Assembly: GCA_963806635.1 (NCBI GenBank)
Contig: CAWDZA010000015.1
Location: forward strand, 992,001 to 1,056,000
Length of the DNA: 64,000 nt
DNA from: CAVVEQ01 sp963806635
GTDB lineage: Bacteria; Chloroflexota; Anaerolineae; Anaerolineales; Anaerolineaceae
Reading direction: 5' to 3'
The notes below the pieces were generated by a model. That model made no database searches. It was given only the letters and a program-made list of their open reading frames with translations, and had not been told where the DNA came from. Positions 44,426-53,127 of this stretch are shown here, in pieces. The number at the start of each line of letters is the position of its first letter. The stretch's first letter is position 1. Made by a program: the position numbers and the translations under genes.

Positions 44426-45808
44426 TTAGGTAACTCGGTCCAAAAAATCACGGAAAACCTGGGCGGCATTCAGCTTCACCCGCCCGCTGCTCACTTTTTC
44501 AAAAGCCGGCAGCAGATCGTTTGCCAGGCGCGAACCAGTAGCTTTCTGCGTCAGGGATACTGCGCTGGCAGCGTAGCGCACCGCGTTCTGCGGCTCGATG
44601 CGGTCAAAATCCTCAAAGAACCAGGCGCAGGATGCAAACATGCGCTGCCGCTCAAACTGCGCTCTCAGCAATAAATTCAATCTTTTTATTTCGTCTGTCG
44701 ATATTTCAAGGCCGCCGAATCCGGCAAGACTGGGTGAAAGAATAAAATTAGGATCCCGCGTTTGAACCGCCAAATCTCGCAACTGCCAGGGGTCCTTAAC
44801 CAAATGCTGGGTTTCATCCAGGAACACCTGATCAATTACCTCCGCGGTCGCATTCAGCGCTTCACGCAGCGGGGCTTTCCATTCCGGGTGCGGCGTGCAA
44901 TCGCAAGCGCCAGACCAGCGCCGCAGTTCGTGCATACAGCTCCAGGAGGTCTTCTCTCGAATCGCAACCCGCGCTTCTGGCAAATGCTCACGCAGCCAGA
45001 GCTCGGGGAAAACCGGTTGGATATCGGCTGAGGCAAGGGAAGAGGAAAAAAGCCGCTTCAGGAACTCATAACGGAACTCCTGGTGATGTCCGTAAAGTTC
45101 CCCATCGGTCGCGACCAGAACAAGCTGATCATTTTGACCGGATGAATACTTGGGCAGAAGAAACCTTCTTGTGAAATCATCGGCATTTGAGGTAACGTCT
45201 TTATTGAAGCTGATCCCCGAACTTAATTCCTGGTCGTAGAAGAATACGACCATGGAGCGGTTCTGATCCAATTCGACCAGGTATGGCTGCCGCGAATCAA
45301 TATTTTCTGACGCCTGCCAGGGCGCCAGGATGGTAAAGCGGATTCCCAGTTCCGATAGGACCTCAAGCGTCTCCATATCCACAGCGGTCTCCGGCAGCCA
45401 CATGCCCTGCGGCGGTCTTCCGTATGTTCTCGAAAAGTCCTCAATTCCCCAGCGGACCTGGGTGAGTTTATCTCGTCGGGAGGCCAGCGGCAGGATCGAA
45501 TGATGATACGGTTGCGCCATGGCATTTCCCGCAGCGTATTTTTGCAGGTTGTAATGATCATCCGCTGAAGCCCGCCGGATAATGGCAGGATGATTTTCAT
45601 CCAGCCATTCGGAAAGCGTCGGCCCGAAGTTGAAGCTGAGGCTCCCGAAATTCCCTGCTTCAGCATTTGGTCGATAACAATCTTCCACGATTCGTTCATT
45701 CCAGTTGGAAAAGGGAGCCGCTCCAGGCTCAATGGGGATGACACCGGTGAGAGGATCCTCACGGGGTGGCTGGTAGAAATGTCCGTGGACGCAAAAGAAA
45801 TTCCCGCT
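44426..45808 (-). CDS. Glycoside hydrolase family 57 protein
   Basis: Alpha-glucan-acting GH57-type hydrolase or branching enzyme. 461 residues if started at the ATG ending at 45811 (three bases more than drawn). The N-terminus CVHGHFYQPPREDP is the GH57 substrate-binding start; GMWLPETAVD holds the nucleophile Glu (E141) and LVATDGELYGHH the acid/base Asp (D236). The sequence RIVEDCYRPNAEAG and LAGFGG fit the DUF3536-associated subgroup. It is preceded by one base after the SDR gene. The precise reaction (amylase, branching, galactosidase) is not resolved. Confidence 0.88.
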   Translation of the reverse strand, partial: SGNFFCVHGHFYQPPREDPLTGVIPIEPGAAPFSNWNERIVEDCYRPNAEAGNFGSLSFNFGPTLSEWLDENHPAIIRRASADDHYNLQKYAAGNAMAQPYHHSILPLASRRDKLTQVRWGIEDFSRTYGRPPQGMWLPETAVDMETLEVLSELGIRFTILAPWQASENIDSRQPYLVELDQNRSMVVFFYDQELSSGISFNKDVTSNADDFTRRFLLPKYSSGQNDQLVLVATDGELYGHHQEFRYEFLKRLFSSSLASADIQPVFPELWLREHLPEARVAIREKTSWSCMHELRRWSGACDCTPHPEWKAPLREALNATAEVIDQVFLDETQHLVKDPWQLRDLAVQTRDPNFILSPSLAGFGGLEISTDEIKRLNLLLRAQFERQRMFASCAWFFEDFDRIEPQNAVRYAASAVSLTQKATGSRLANDLLPAFEKVSSGRVKLNAAQVFRDFLDRVT

Positions 45809-45812
45809 CATA

Positions 45813-46706
45813 TTAATCCGGTTTCAGATAATCGATCATCAGGCTCAATCTCGCGGGCATAAGTCCAAAAAGACGTGGAAGTGTATCCAATGCAGTCGTA
45901 TGATCCACGGCCAGGTAATCCAGCCAGTAAACTGAAACCGGCGAACGCTTGAGGACTTGTTCAGCAAAGAGGTTCATGGAGCGCAGGAAAACCGGCGAGG
46001 AATTTATTATAGTTTTTTTTCTGTGGGTGGCTGCCATGATGATCTCGACAATCTGCCGGAAGGTAAGATATTCACAACCCCCGATGGGGATTGTTTGATT
46101 CCTCGTTTTTGGCTCCTCCAGCGCCCAGGTCAGGCAGGTCACCAGATCTTCTATCCAAAGCGGTTGGAGATTTACCAGTCCATCTCCGGGCATGAAGAAA
46201 AAGAAGGGAAATGCTCTCATTAACTGATCGATCACAGTAGTAAATTGATCCCCCGGGCCGAACACCGCAGAGGATTTGAAGATGGTGTATGTGACGCCAC
46301 TCTTTTTGATCAATCCTTCGGCGATTCCTTTGGCCTTCATCACCGGGAATGCCGAGGCTCGATCCGCACCGATATGACTGAGGAAAAAAAAGCGCTCTAC
46401 GCCTGATTGAGCGGCAGCATCTGCAAGGATCGCCGTACCATCGATATCCACCCCGTTCAGATCCGCCTGGCTGCCAGCGCGTTCAGTGCCTGCCAGGTGG
46501 TAGATGACATCCACATCGCGCATGGCCGCCATCAAACCACGATCATCGTTCAGGCTGCACACTGCCACCTCCACCTTCACCCCGCGGGGAATCCGCGGAG
46601 AATTGGGGGATGGTCGCAGCAATAGACGGATGGGCTTGCCAAGCAGGTTCAGGCTGCGGATCAAAGCTGATCCGACAAAACCTGTTGCCCCGGTAACCAG
46701 GATCAT
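45813..46706 (-). CDS. NAD(P)-binding atypical SDR protein (NDUFA9-like)
   Basis: 297 residues from ATG 46706. Rossmann motif MILVTGATGFVGSALI at the N-terminus; DVIYHLAGTE (about residues 72-81); no YxxxK, the usual Tyr region reading FFFLSHIGADRAS and MKAKGIAEGLIKKSG. Such atypical SDRs bind NAD(P) but often lack oxidoreductase activity. C-terminal part contains PIGGCEYLTFRQIVEIIM. Followed by the GH57 gene one base later; functional link unknown. Confidence 0.85.
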   Translation of the reverse strand: MILVTGATGFVGSALIRSLNLLGKPIRLLLRPSPNSPRIPRGVKVEVAVCSLNDDRGLMAAMRDVDVIYHLAGTERAGSQADLNGVDIDGTAILADAAAQSGVERFFFLSHIGADRASAFPVMKAKGIAEGLIKKSGVTYTIFKSSAVFGPGDQFTTVIDQLMRAFPFFFFMPGDGLVNLQPLWIEDLVTCLTWALEEPKTRNQTIPIGGCEYLTFRQIVEIIMAATHRKKTIINSSPVFLRSMNLFAEQVLKRSPVSVYWLDYLAVDHTTALDTLPRLFGLMPARLSLMIDYLKPD

Positions 46707-46805
46707 GGCTCGAATTATAGCAGAGCCGCCCTCCCAACCTCCGCTGGCATGCTTCTTGTAACATTGAGCCTGATGCATTGATTTAAGTAGAGAAAAAGGT
46801 CCGCC

Positions 46806-48152
46806 ATGGAAGATAACTCAACCTCTGCCCGGAAAAACATTGCCCTAATGGGCTTTCATTACTATCAGGACACGGTCCACTATTCGGATAAAGACCTCTC
46901 CCGCTGGCTGCCCGAGTTGGAATCCCTTGGGGCAGCCTGGCTGGTAATCCAGTCCGAGCCTGACCGCGCCATCCCCGAAGCCTTTCTTCAGGGATTGATC
47001 CAGGCTGGAATTGAACCCATCATTCAGATCCAGGTCGCGCTTCCCAATCCGCCTGATCAATCCAGCCTGAAGGTTGTGCTGGAATCGTATGCAAATTGGG
47101 GTGTCCGGTATATCCAGATGTTCGACCGGCCCAATTTAACCTCCAGTTGGTCCTCGGCTGCCTGGTTCCAGGAAGACCTGGTGGAGCGCTTCCTTGACCG
47201 TTTTCTTCCCTTTGCGGAAACCATCTGCAGCCTGGGCATGACCCCGGTATTCCCGGCACTGGAGCCCGGCGGCAATTACTGGGACACAGCGTTTCTGAAA
47301 TCAGCGCTTGAATCGATGGAACGCCGGAAACAAACTGAGATAAGTCGAAAAATGGCCCTATCCGCTTACGCCTATACCTTCTCCAAACCGCTGGATTGGG
47401 GCGCTGGCGGACCGGAGCGCTGGGGGGATGTGCGGCCTTATTTCACTCCGGATGGCAGCGAGGATCAGCTCGGTTTTCGCATTGCGGATTGGTATTCGGC
47501 AATTGCCAAAACCGTTCTTGGCCAGGATCTGCCCATTTTCCTTTTCGGCGTTGGGCTGCAGGCCAACCCGATGGCACCCCAGGGAGAAACCTTCACCCCC
47601 GAAATCTATTCGTCATTTATTCTTGAGATCGTCTCCTCATTCGCCGATCAAAATTCGCAGAAGCAATACCACCCCGGCGATACCATCCTGCCCATTAATC
47701 CTGCCGTCACTGCCGCCTGCTTCTGGCTGTTGGCATCGGAGGTGGAAAGCCGTTTCAAAGAGTTCGCCTGGTACGACGAGCAGGGTGGGTCCTGGCCTGT
47801 GGTACCTGCTCTGAAGGAATTTGCGCTCCGGAACAGTCTCCCGGCGGAACCGAAATCGATGCCAACGCCGAACCCTGGCGAGCAACAACTGGAGCATTAT
47901 CTGCTCCTCCCCACTTACGAATGGGGTGTGGCGGATTGGCACCTGGATGTGATCAGACCATTCGTAAAGAAATACCAGCCCACCATCGGCTTTTCTATAA
48001 AAGATGCATCCCTTGCCCGCCAGGTGACGGTGATCGGTAACACCCAGGTTTTCGCTGAATCCGACTTGGAAATGCTTCGCCGCAGCGGATGCCGGGTGGA
48101 ACGCATCAATGGCGATGGCACCAGTATTGCAACACAATTGGCAGAGAGGTAG
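46806..48152 (+). CDS. TIM-barrel-like protein with CWB2-like C-terminal segment, upstream of ftsZ
   Basis: 448 residues, no signal peptide. The first 340 residues look like a glycoside-hydrolase-type (beta/alpha)8 barrel: MGFHYYQD, LGAAWLVIQSEPDRAIPE, YANWGVRYIQMFDRPN, LGMTPVFPALEPGGNYWD; a catalytic pair cannot be assigned. The last 45 residues (RQVTVIGNTQVFAESDLE, then CRVERINGDGTSIATQLAE) resemble one half of a cell-wall-binding repeat 2 unit. ftsZ follows five bases after the stop, so they share a transcript. Function unknown; the CWB2 likeness is by eye. Confidence 0.55.
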   Translation: MEDNSTSARKNIALMGFHYYQDTVHYSDKDLSRWLPELESLGAAWLVIQSEPDRAIPEAFLQGLIQAGIEPIIQIQVALPNPPDQSSLKVVLESYANWGVRYIQMFDRPNLTSSWSSAAWFQEDLVERFLDRFLPFAETICSLGMTPVFPALEPGGNYWDTAFLKSALESMERRKQTEISRKMALSAYAYTFSKPLDWGAGGPERWGDVRPYFTPDGSEDQLGFRIADWYSAIAKTVLGQDLPIFLFGVGLQANPMAPQGETFTPEIYSSFILEIVSSFADQNSQKQYHPGDTILPINPAVTAACFWLLASEVESRFKEFAWYDEQGGSWPVVPALKEFALRNSLPAEPKSMPTPNPGEQQLEHYLLLPTYEWGVADWHLDVIRPFVKKYQPTIGFSIKDASLARQVTVIGNTQVFAESDLEMLRRSGCRVERINGDGTSIATQLAER

Positions 48153-48157
48153 AAACC

Positions 48158-49345
48158 ATGACAATTTCCGTCCTTCCCCGTCCCGTCCTTCGCACCCCCA
48201 TCGCGGCAAGAATGCCTGTGCTCAAAGTCATCGGCCTTGGTGGAGGCGGATGCAATGCGATCAACCGCATGATAGAGCTGGGCATAAGCGGGGTGGATTT
48301 CATCGCTGCCAATACTGACTGCCAGGCACTGAATGCCACACTTGCTACCACCAAAATCCACCTGGGTCCAAAATCAACCCGCGGGCTGGGTGCCGGGGGC
48401 AGCCCGCAGATGGGAGAGGCTGCGGCAGAAGAAAGTTACAGTGCGCTGAATGAAGCCCTGGTCGGTGCGGATATGATCTTTCTCACGGCTGGCATGGGCG
48501 GGGGCACTGGCACCGGTTCGATTCCGGTGGCAGCCCGGGTGGCGCGCGCTACCGGGGCAGTGGTTGTGGCGATCGTCACCACTCCATTTTCATTTGAAGT
48601 TGGCCGCCGTCAGCTTAATGCTCGCGAAGGGCTGGCAAAATTGCAGCCGTTTGCGGACACCCTGATCACCGTTCCGAATGACCGCCTGTTGCAGATCGCC
48701 TCCCGCGACCTTTCCCTTGAAATGGCTTTCCGCCTGGCTGATGATGTTCTGCGCCAGGGCATCCAGGGAATCGCCGAGTTGATCACCCAACCTGGCATGA
48801 TCAACGTCGATTTCGCCCACATTCGCCACATGATGCAGAATGGCGGCGGGGCTGTCCTTTCGATCGGGGTTGGTCAGGGCGAGGATAAAGCCCTGGCGGC
48901 GGTGGAAAATGCCATCCGTCATCCCCTGCTGGAATCCATCAATCTGGAAAACGCGACCGGAATTATCGCCAATTTCACCGGGGGGCATAACCTGACCTTC
49001 TTTGAGGTAACCGACGCGCTAAATTACCTGCAGGAACAAACGAATAGCAGCGCGGAGATCATCCCGGGTGTCATCAACGATGAACGGCTCGGGGATCGCG
49101 CACAGGTTATTTTGATTGTCACGGGTATCGGCGCAACGCCGGTTGACGCCGCTCAATTTTCCAGGAAGCCAGAGATTGTGCAGGAGGTTAAACCACCCTT
49201 CATCGTCGATCAACCGCTTAGAAGCGTGGATGTCTTTAACTTCACCGATGAGCAGACAGTTGCGCCGCTGCCGACACCTGAATCTCCTGTTTTGCCCTCC
49301 AATATTGATATCCCGGCTTTCCTGCGCCGCCGCATTCGTCCTTAG
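48158..49345 (+). CDS. ftsZ: Cell division GTPase FtsZ with altered T7 loop
   Basis: Tubulin-like GTPase forming the division ring. 395 residues from ATG 48158. G-box GLGGGGCNAINRM (26-38), tubulin signature GGGTGTGS (114-121), PNDRLL, NFTGG. The T7 loop reads NVDFAHIR (216-223), with H221 at the place of E. coli D212; D218 (E. coli D209) is kept. The C-terminus IDIPAFLRRRIRP is a normal FtsZ tail peptide, so this is a division-type FtsZ rather than a distant tubulin. It is outside any dcw cluster: no ftsA, ftsQ or mur gene is adjacent. Confidence 0.93.
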   Translation: MTISVLPRPVLRTPIAARMPVLKVIGLGGGGCNAINRMIELGISGVDFIAANTDCQALNATLATTKIHLGPKSTRGLGAGGSPQMGEAAAEESYSALNEALVGADMIFLTAGMGGGTGTGSIPVAARVARATGAVVVAIVTTPFSFEVGRRQLNAREGLAKLQPFADTLITVPNDRLLQIASRDLSLEMAFRLADDVLRQGIQGIAELITQPGMINVDFAHIRHMMQNGGGAVLSIGVGQGEDKALAAVENAIRHPLLESINLENATGIIANFTGGHNLTFFEVTDALNYLQEQTNSSAEIIPGVINDERLGDRAQVILIVTGIGATPVDAAQFSRKPEIVQEVKPPFIVDQPLRSVDVFNFTDEQTVAPLPTPESPVLPSNIDIPAFLRRRIRP

Positions 49346-49356
49346 TAAGGAGGAAC

Positions 49357-49572
49357 ATGGACAAAGATACAGTTGCCGCGATCTGCAAGCAGATCTACCG
49401 CCAGTTCCCGGAAGTGAATGGGGTGAAACCTTCGATCAAACCCCAGGGGAGCAATACCCTTTTGGTATTTTCTGGTTCAGCCAACATGGGCGGGGGAAAA
49501 AAGATCGAACGGACTGTCCGTGTGGTGACCGATGAGACCGGAAAGATCAAAAAGGTGACCACATCCCGATAA
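49357..49572 (+). CDS. Small conserved-looking protein downstream of ftsZ
   Basis: 71 residues, soluble, basic. AAGGAGG lies six bases before ATG 49357, one of the best Shine-Dalgarno sites here. Segments LLVFSGSANMGGGKKIERTV and VVTDETGKIKKVTTSR suggest a small beta-rich fold. No family recognised. Spacing of 11 bases to ftsZ suggests one operon. Confidence 0.65.
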   Translation: MDKDTVAAICKQIYRQFPEVNGVKPSIKPQGSNTLLVFSGSANMGGGKKIERTVRVVTDETGKIKKVTTSR

Positions 49573-49581
49573 GGTTCAATA

Positions 49582-49797
49582 ATGACATCGAAGCTGCTTC
49601 GTAAAACAGAACTTCTCTTTTGGGATCATGCCATACCCGAGCTTACGGAAAATCCGAAGCTCCAATCACTCGTCCAGAGCATCTATCACCCGAAACCTGC
49701 AGACCCTGCCACGAACGCGAAATTGTTTTATATTTTCGTAGCGATCGGTGGCTTGGTTTTTGGCACCGCAGCATACATTATCACCCATTCAGTTTAG
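49582..49797 (+). CDS. Small single-TM protein
   Basis: 71 residues: about 45 soluble N-terminal residues (KLLRKTELLFWDHAIPEL) and one TM helix near the C-terminus (LFYIFVAIGGLVFGTAAYII), i.e. a tail-anchored-like topology. It lies nine bases after the previous small gene. No family recognised; a membrane tether for the ftsZ operon is a guess. Confidence 0.6.
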   Translation: MTSKLLRKTELLFWDHAIPELTENPKLQSLVQSIYHPKPADPATNAKLFYIFVAIGGLVFGTAAYIITHSV

Positions 49798-49840
49798 AAG
49801 AATGTCAACCCGGCATCCATGGGGGAGTTATGCCGTATTC

Positions 49841-49849
49841 TGGTAGAAT
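49841..49849 (+). promoter_or_regulatory. Extended -10 box upstream of the LCP-like gene
   Basis: TGGTAGAAT, a TGn-extended -10, ends 26 bases before the ATG at 49875; no good -35. Confidence 0.4.
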
Positions 49850-49874
49850 TTAATCATCGACCGGTTCGTAAAAA

Positions 49875-50570
49875 ATGAAAAAAGTGGTTCTGATCGGATT
49901 TGGCATATTCCTGGCTGCCGCACTCGCGGGATATTTCCTTGCGTCCGCGTCTGGCCATCTGCCCCCCTTCCCTGCCAGGCTGCCTTTCATGAAGAACACA
50001 GATGCAGAGCAGCAACAGAAAGTCCTGGTGGTGCTCGTGGATGACCTGAAAACAACCGAACCGGTGGTTGAATCGATCTGGATGATTTACACCTATCCAG
50101 AATCGCAACCCTACCTGGTTTTTCTGCCCGTATATTCGCTCAGGGATCAGACCTCCCACCCGGATATCCAGGCAGGGTTTAAATATGGCTTTCTGGGTAA
50201 GATTTCATCTGAATTCTGGGATTCCATTAATAACGCGTATGATCTGCATTGGGATCAATATCTTCTTCTCGATAACGCATCCGCCGCGCTGATGATCGAA
50301 TCGATCACCGGGAAAAAAGCCCCCAAATTGTTTTCTCAGCCTCCCGATCTGAAAAAACCCGCAGATTTCCAGGCGGCTGTGGCGAAATATATCAAAGCTT
50401 ATTGTTCCCTGTTGAAATCAGAAAAAAAGGAAATCGCATTGAGCGAAACTTGGGCGACCATTTCGCCTGAGTTCCAAACAGACATGGATCGGGAAAAATT
50501 GTCGTCTTCCTGGGTATGGTTTGGCGAGCACCCCCTGGAAACCCCCTGTAATATCGTATCCAGCAAGTAA
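49875..50570 (+). CDS. Exported protein with weak LCP-like features
   Basis: 231 residues. Signal anchor VVLIGFGIFLAAALAGYFLA at the N-terminus. The body shows KVLVVLVDDLKTTEPVVESIWMI and YLVFLPVY, an arrangement like the first strands of LytR-CpsA-Psr domains, then FWDSINNAYDLHWDQYLLLDN, like the mid-LCP segment. The Arg/Asp residues that bind pyrophosphate in LCP proteins are not seen, so if it is an LCP fold it is inactive. Followed 19 bases later by the DUF362 gene. Confidence 0.55.
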   Translation: MKKVVLIGFGIFLAAALAGYFLASASGHLPPFPARLPFMKNTDAEQQQKVLVVLVDDLKTTEPVVESIWMIYTYPESQPYLVFLPVYSLRDQTSHPDIQAGFKYGFLGKISSEFWDSINNAYDLHWDQYLLLDNASAALMIESITGKKAPKLFSQPPDLKKPADFQAAVAKYIKAYCSLLKSEKKEIALSETWATISPEFQTDMDREKLSSSWVWFGEHPLETPCNIVSSK

Positions 50571-50589
50571 TATCCATAAAGGACTACAT

Positions 50590-51585
50590 TTGGACCCGAT
50601 AAATCGAAGAAAATTCCTGCAGGCAGCATCCACTACGGCCACCCTGCTGGCGGCCGAGAAGCTATTAACTGCTTGCGTATCCCCTGGCAACGCTCAGCCG
50701 ACAGCCAGCAGTACCGCGGTCAACCCGTTAGATCCGACCCCTACGGAAGCCTCCCCCACTGCCGCCCCTGAAACCCTATCCTATTTGGCTGTAGCGCGTA
50801 ATGGGGATCCCGAGGTCATGACCCGCCGGGCGGTGGCCGCCCTGGGTGGCATGGAAAAGTTCGTTCCCAAGGGCTCGAAGGTGGTGGTGAAACCCAATAT
50901 CTGTGTCGCCTATCATTCCTATGAATATGCAGCCACGACCAATCCCTGGGTGGTCGCTGCAATCGTGAAGATGGCATTGGAAGCTGGCGCAAAGAGCGTG
51001 CAGGTGATGGATTCGCCCTTCGGAGGCACGGCAGACCAGGCTTATGAATTCACTGGAATTGGAGAGCAGGTAAAAGCTGCCGGTGGCGAGATGGTAGTGA
51101 TGAAGGACATGCAATTCCAGGAGCACGAGATCCCTGGGGCGGCGAATTTGAAAACCGTATCGATCAACGACCTGATCTACAATGCGGATGTGCTCATCAA
51201 TGTACCCATCGCCAAGGATCACAGCCTTGCCCAACTGACGCTCGGGATGAAAAACCTGATGGGCGCCATCAAGCACCGGGAAAGGCTTCACAGTTACATG
51301 GCCGAAAGCCTGACCGACTTGAACACGATCCTTAAACCGCAATTGACCATCATCGACGCGGTCAGAATATTAATGGCCAACGGACCCACCGGCGGGAACC
51401 TGGATGATGTCAAGCAGACCAACACTGTCATTGCCAGCGCGGATATCGTCGCTGCGGATAGCTTTGCAGCCGGTTTGTTTGGGGTCAAGCCATCCGAACT
51501 GGGATACCTGGTGGAAGCCAGCAAGAGAGGGATCGGCAGAATGGACCTGGAGAACCTGAAGATCCAGGAAATCAATGCGGGTTGA
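50590..51585 (+). CDS. DUF362 family Tat-exported lipoprotein
   Basis: 331 residues from a TTG at 50590 (AAAGGA seven bases upstream). The twin-arginine motif NRRKFLQAAS (residues 4-13) and a lipobox LLTAC near residue 29 predict folded export and lipidation. The DUF362 domain has VVVKPNICVAY, DSPFGGTADQAY, LINVPIAKDH and TLGMKNLMGAIK. DUF362 proteins are often fused or linked to ferredoxins; here the next gene is a polyferredoxin overlapping by 11 bases. No Cys cluster of its own is visible. Function unknown, redox context inferred. Confidence 0.85.
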   Translation: MDPINRRKFLQAASTTATLLAAEKLLTACVSPGNAQPTASSTAVNPLDPTPTEASPTAAPETLSYLAVARNGDPEVMTRRAVAALGGMEKFVPKGSKVVVKPNICVAYHSYEYAATTNPWVVAAIVKMALEAGAKSVQVMDSPFGGTADQAYEFTGIGEQVKAAGGEMVVMKDMQFQEHEIPGAANLKTVSINDLIYNADVLINVPIAKDHSLAQLTLGMKNLMGAIKHRERLHSYMAESLTDLNTILKPQLTIIDAVRILMANGPTGGNLDDVKQTNTVIASADIVAADSFAAGLFGVKPSELGYLVEASKRGIGRMDLENLKIQEINAG

Positions 51586-53123
51586 TCCTCCCATGGCAGC
51601 CGGTGTAAATTCACCCAATAAACGCTCCATATCCTGGCGCAGGCTGCGTATCGCTACCCAGATTATCTCTTTCCTTTTCTTCCTGGCGATCTTCATCCTC
51701 ATCCCGCAAAACAAAATTGGTACCCCGGTATTATCCATTCCCTTCAAACTGAGTCCGTTGGTGATGCTCGGCAGCAGCCTGGCAAGCAGGGTGGTCATCC
51801 CGGGGTTGGCGTTGGCAGTGGTTTTTCTCCTGTTTTCTCTCGTTTTTGGACGTGCCTGGTGCGGATGGATGTGCCCCCTGGGAAGTGTGCTCGAAGTCTT
51901 CCCGATTCGAAGAAAACGAACCAGGGTATGTGCCTGAAACCTGGCGTAAGGGAAAATATATTCTTCTTGTTGCGTTTGTCACTGCTGCCGCGCTCGGCAG
52001 TTTGGTCTTCATCGTCCTTGATCCCCTCACCATCTTTTACCGAACCTTTACCTTTGTCGTTTGGCCTGCGTTAAGCTTCCTGCTTCAAGCTCTGGAAACA
52101 AGCCTTTACTCCTTCAGCTTTCTTCAGTCATTCATAAGTTGGTTCGACGGCTTTATCCGTCCTTCGATATTCCCCCTCAACCAATTTGTTTTTTCTCAAT
52201 CCATACTTTTCTTTGCAATTTTCCTCGCCCTGATATTCTTAAATTATTTTTCAGAACGATTCTGGTGCCGTTATCTGTGCCCGCTGGGTGGATTGCTCGG
52301 GTGGATCAGCCGCATCGCCCTGTTAAAGCGCGAAGTGACCTCGGATTGCATCACCTGCGGGAAATGTGCACGGGTCTGTCAGACAGGCACCGTGGATGAT
52401 AAATACGGTTACCGCAGCGACCCGGCCGAATGCACCCTTTGCATGGATTGCATTACCGCCTGCCCGAATAACTCGAATCGCTTTGTGGCAAAAATTCAGC
52501 CCGGTTCAAGCATGCCTTATGATCCCTCCCGCAGAAAAGCGCTCCTCACCATCGGGGCTGTGACTGCCGGGGTAGCGGTTGCCAACACGCATGCGCCCCA
52601 CCAGGCTGGGTTGACTTTTCTGATCCGGCCCCCAGGGGTGACAGAAGCGGATTTCCTCAGCCGGTGCGCGCGCTGCGGGGATTGTTACCGGATCTGCCCG
52701 ACCAACGCGCTGCAGCCCTCTCTCTTTGAGGGTGGAATATCCGGCTTTTGGACCCCATTCCTCGTTCCCCGCATAGGTTATTGCGACTATGCCTGTAATG
52801 CCTGCGGGCAGATCTGCCCAGTCCAGGCTATCCCCCCACTTTCTCTGGATGAGAAACGGCTGGCAAAAATTGGGTCTGCCTACATCAATCAGAATCTCTG
52901 TATCGCCTGGGCAGATGACCGGGATTGTATCGTCTGCGAGGAGATGTGTCCCCTGCCCGAAAAAGCGATCAGGCTCCAGAAGCGAGGAAACGGCAAGCAA
53001 GCTTCTGCTGTGCTGGTTCCCGTTGTGAACCGTGAATTGTGTATCGGCTGTGGTATTTGCGAGAACAAATGCCCGGTGGTCGGTCAGGCTGCCATCCAGG
53101 TTCGCATCCCCCAGGATTTATAG
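51575..53123 (+). CDS. NapH/NapG-like membrane polyferredoxin, one frameshift
   Basis: About 516 residues. N-terminal membrane part with about five TM helices and two Cys motifs of the NapH type (WCGWMCPLG and WCRYLCPLG). Two 4Fe-4S motifs follow: CITCGKCARVCQTG and CTLCMDCITACPN. Then an internal twin-arginine-like segment SRRKALLTIGAVTAG and a NapG-like domain with CARCGDCYRICP, CNACGQICP, CIVCEEMCP and CIGCGICENKCP. The frame breaks once near 51905-51920, after EVFP; the second frame carries YVPETWRKG onward. It would carry electrons across or along the membrane. No nitrate reductase genes are adjacent. Confidence 0.88.
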
Positions 53124-53127
53124 TAAA

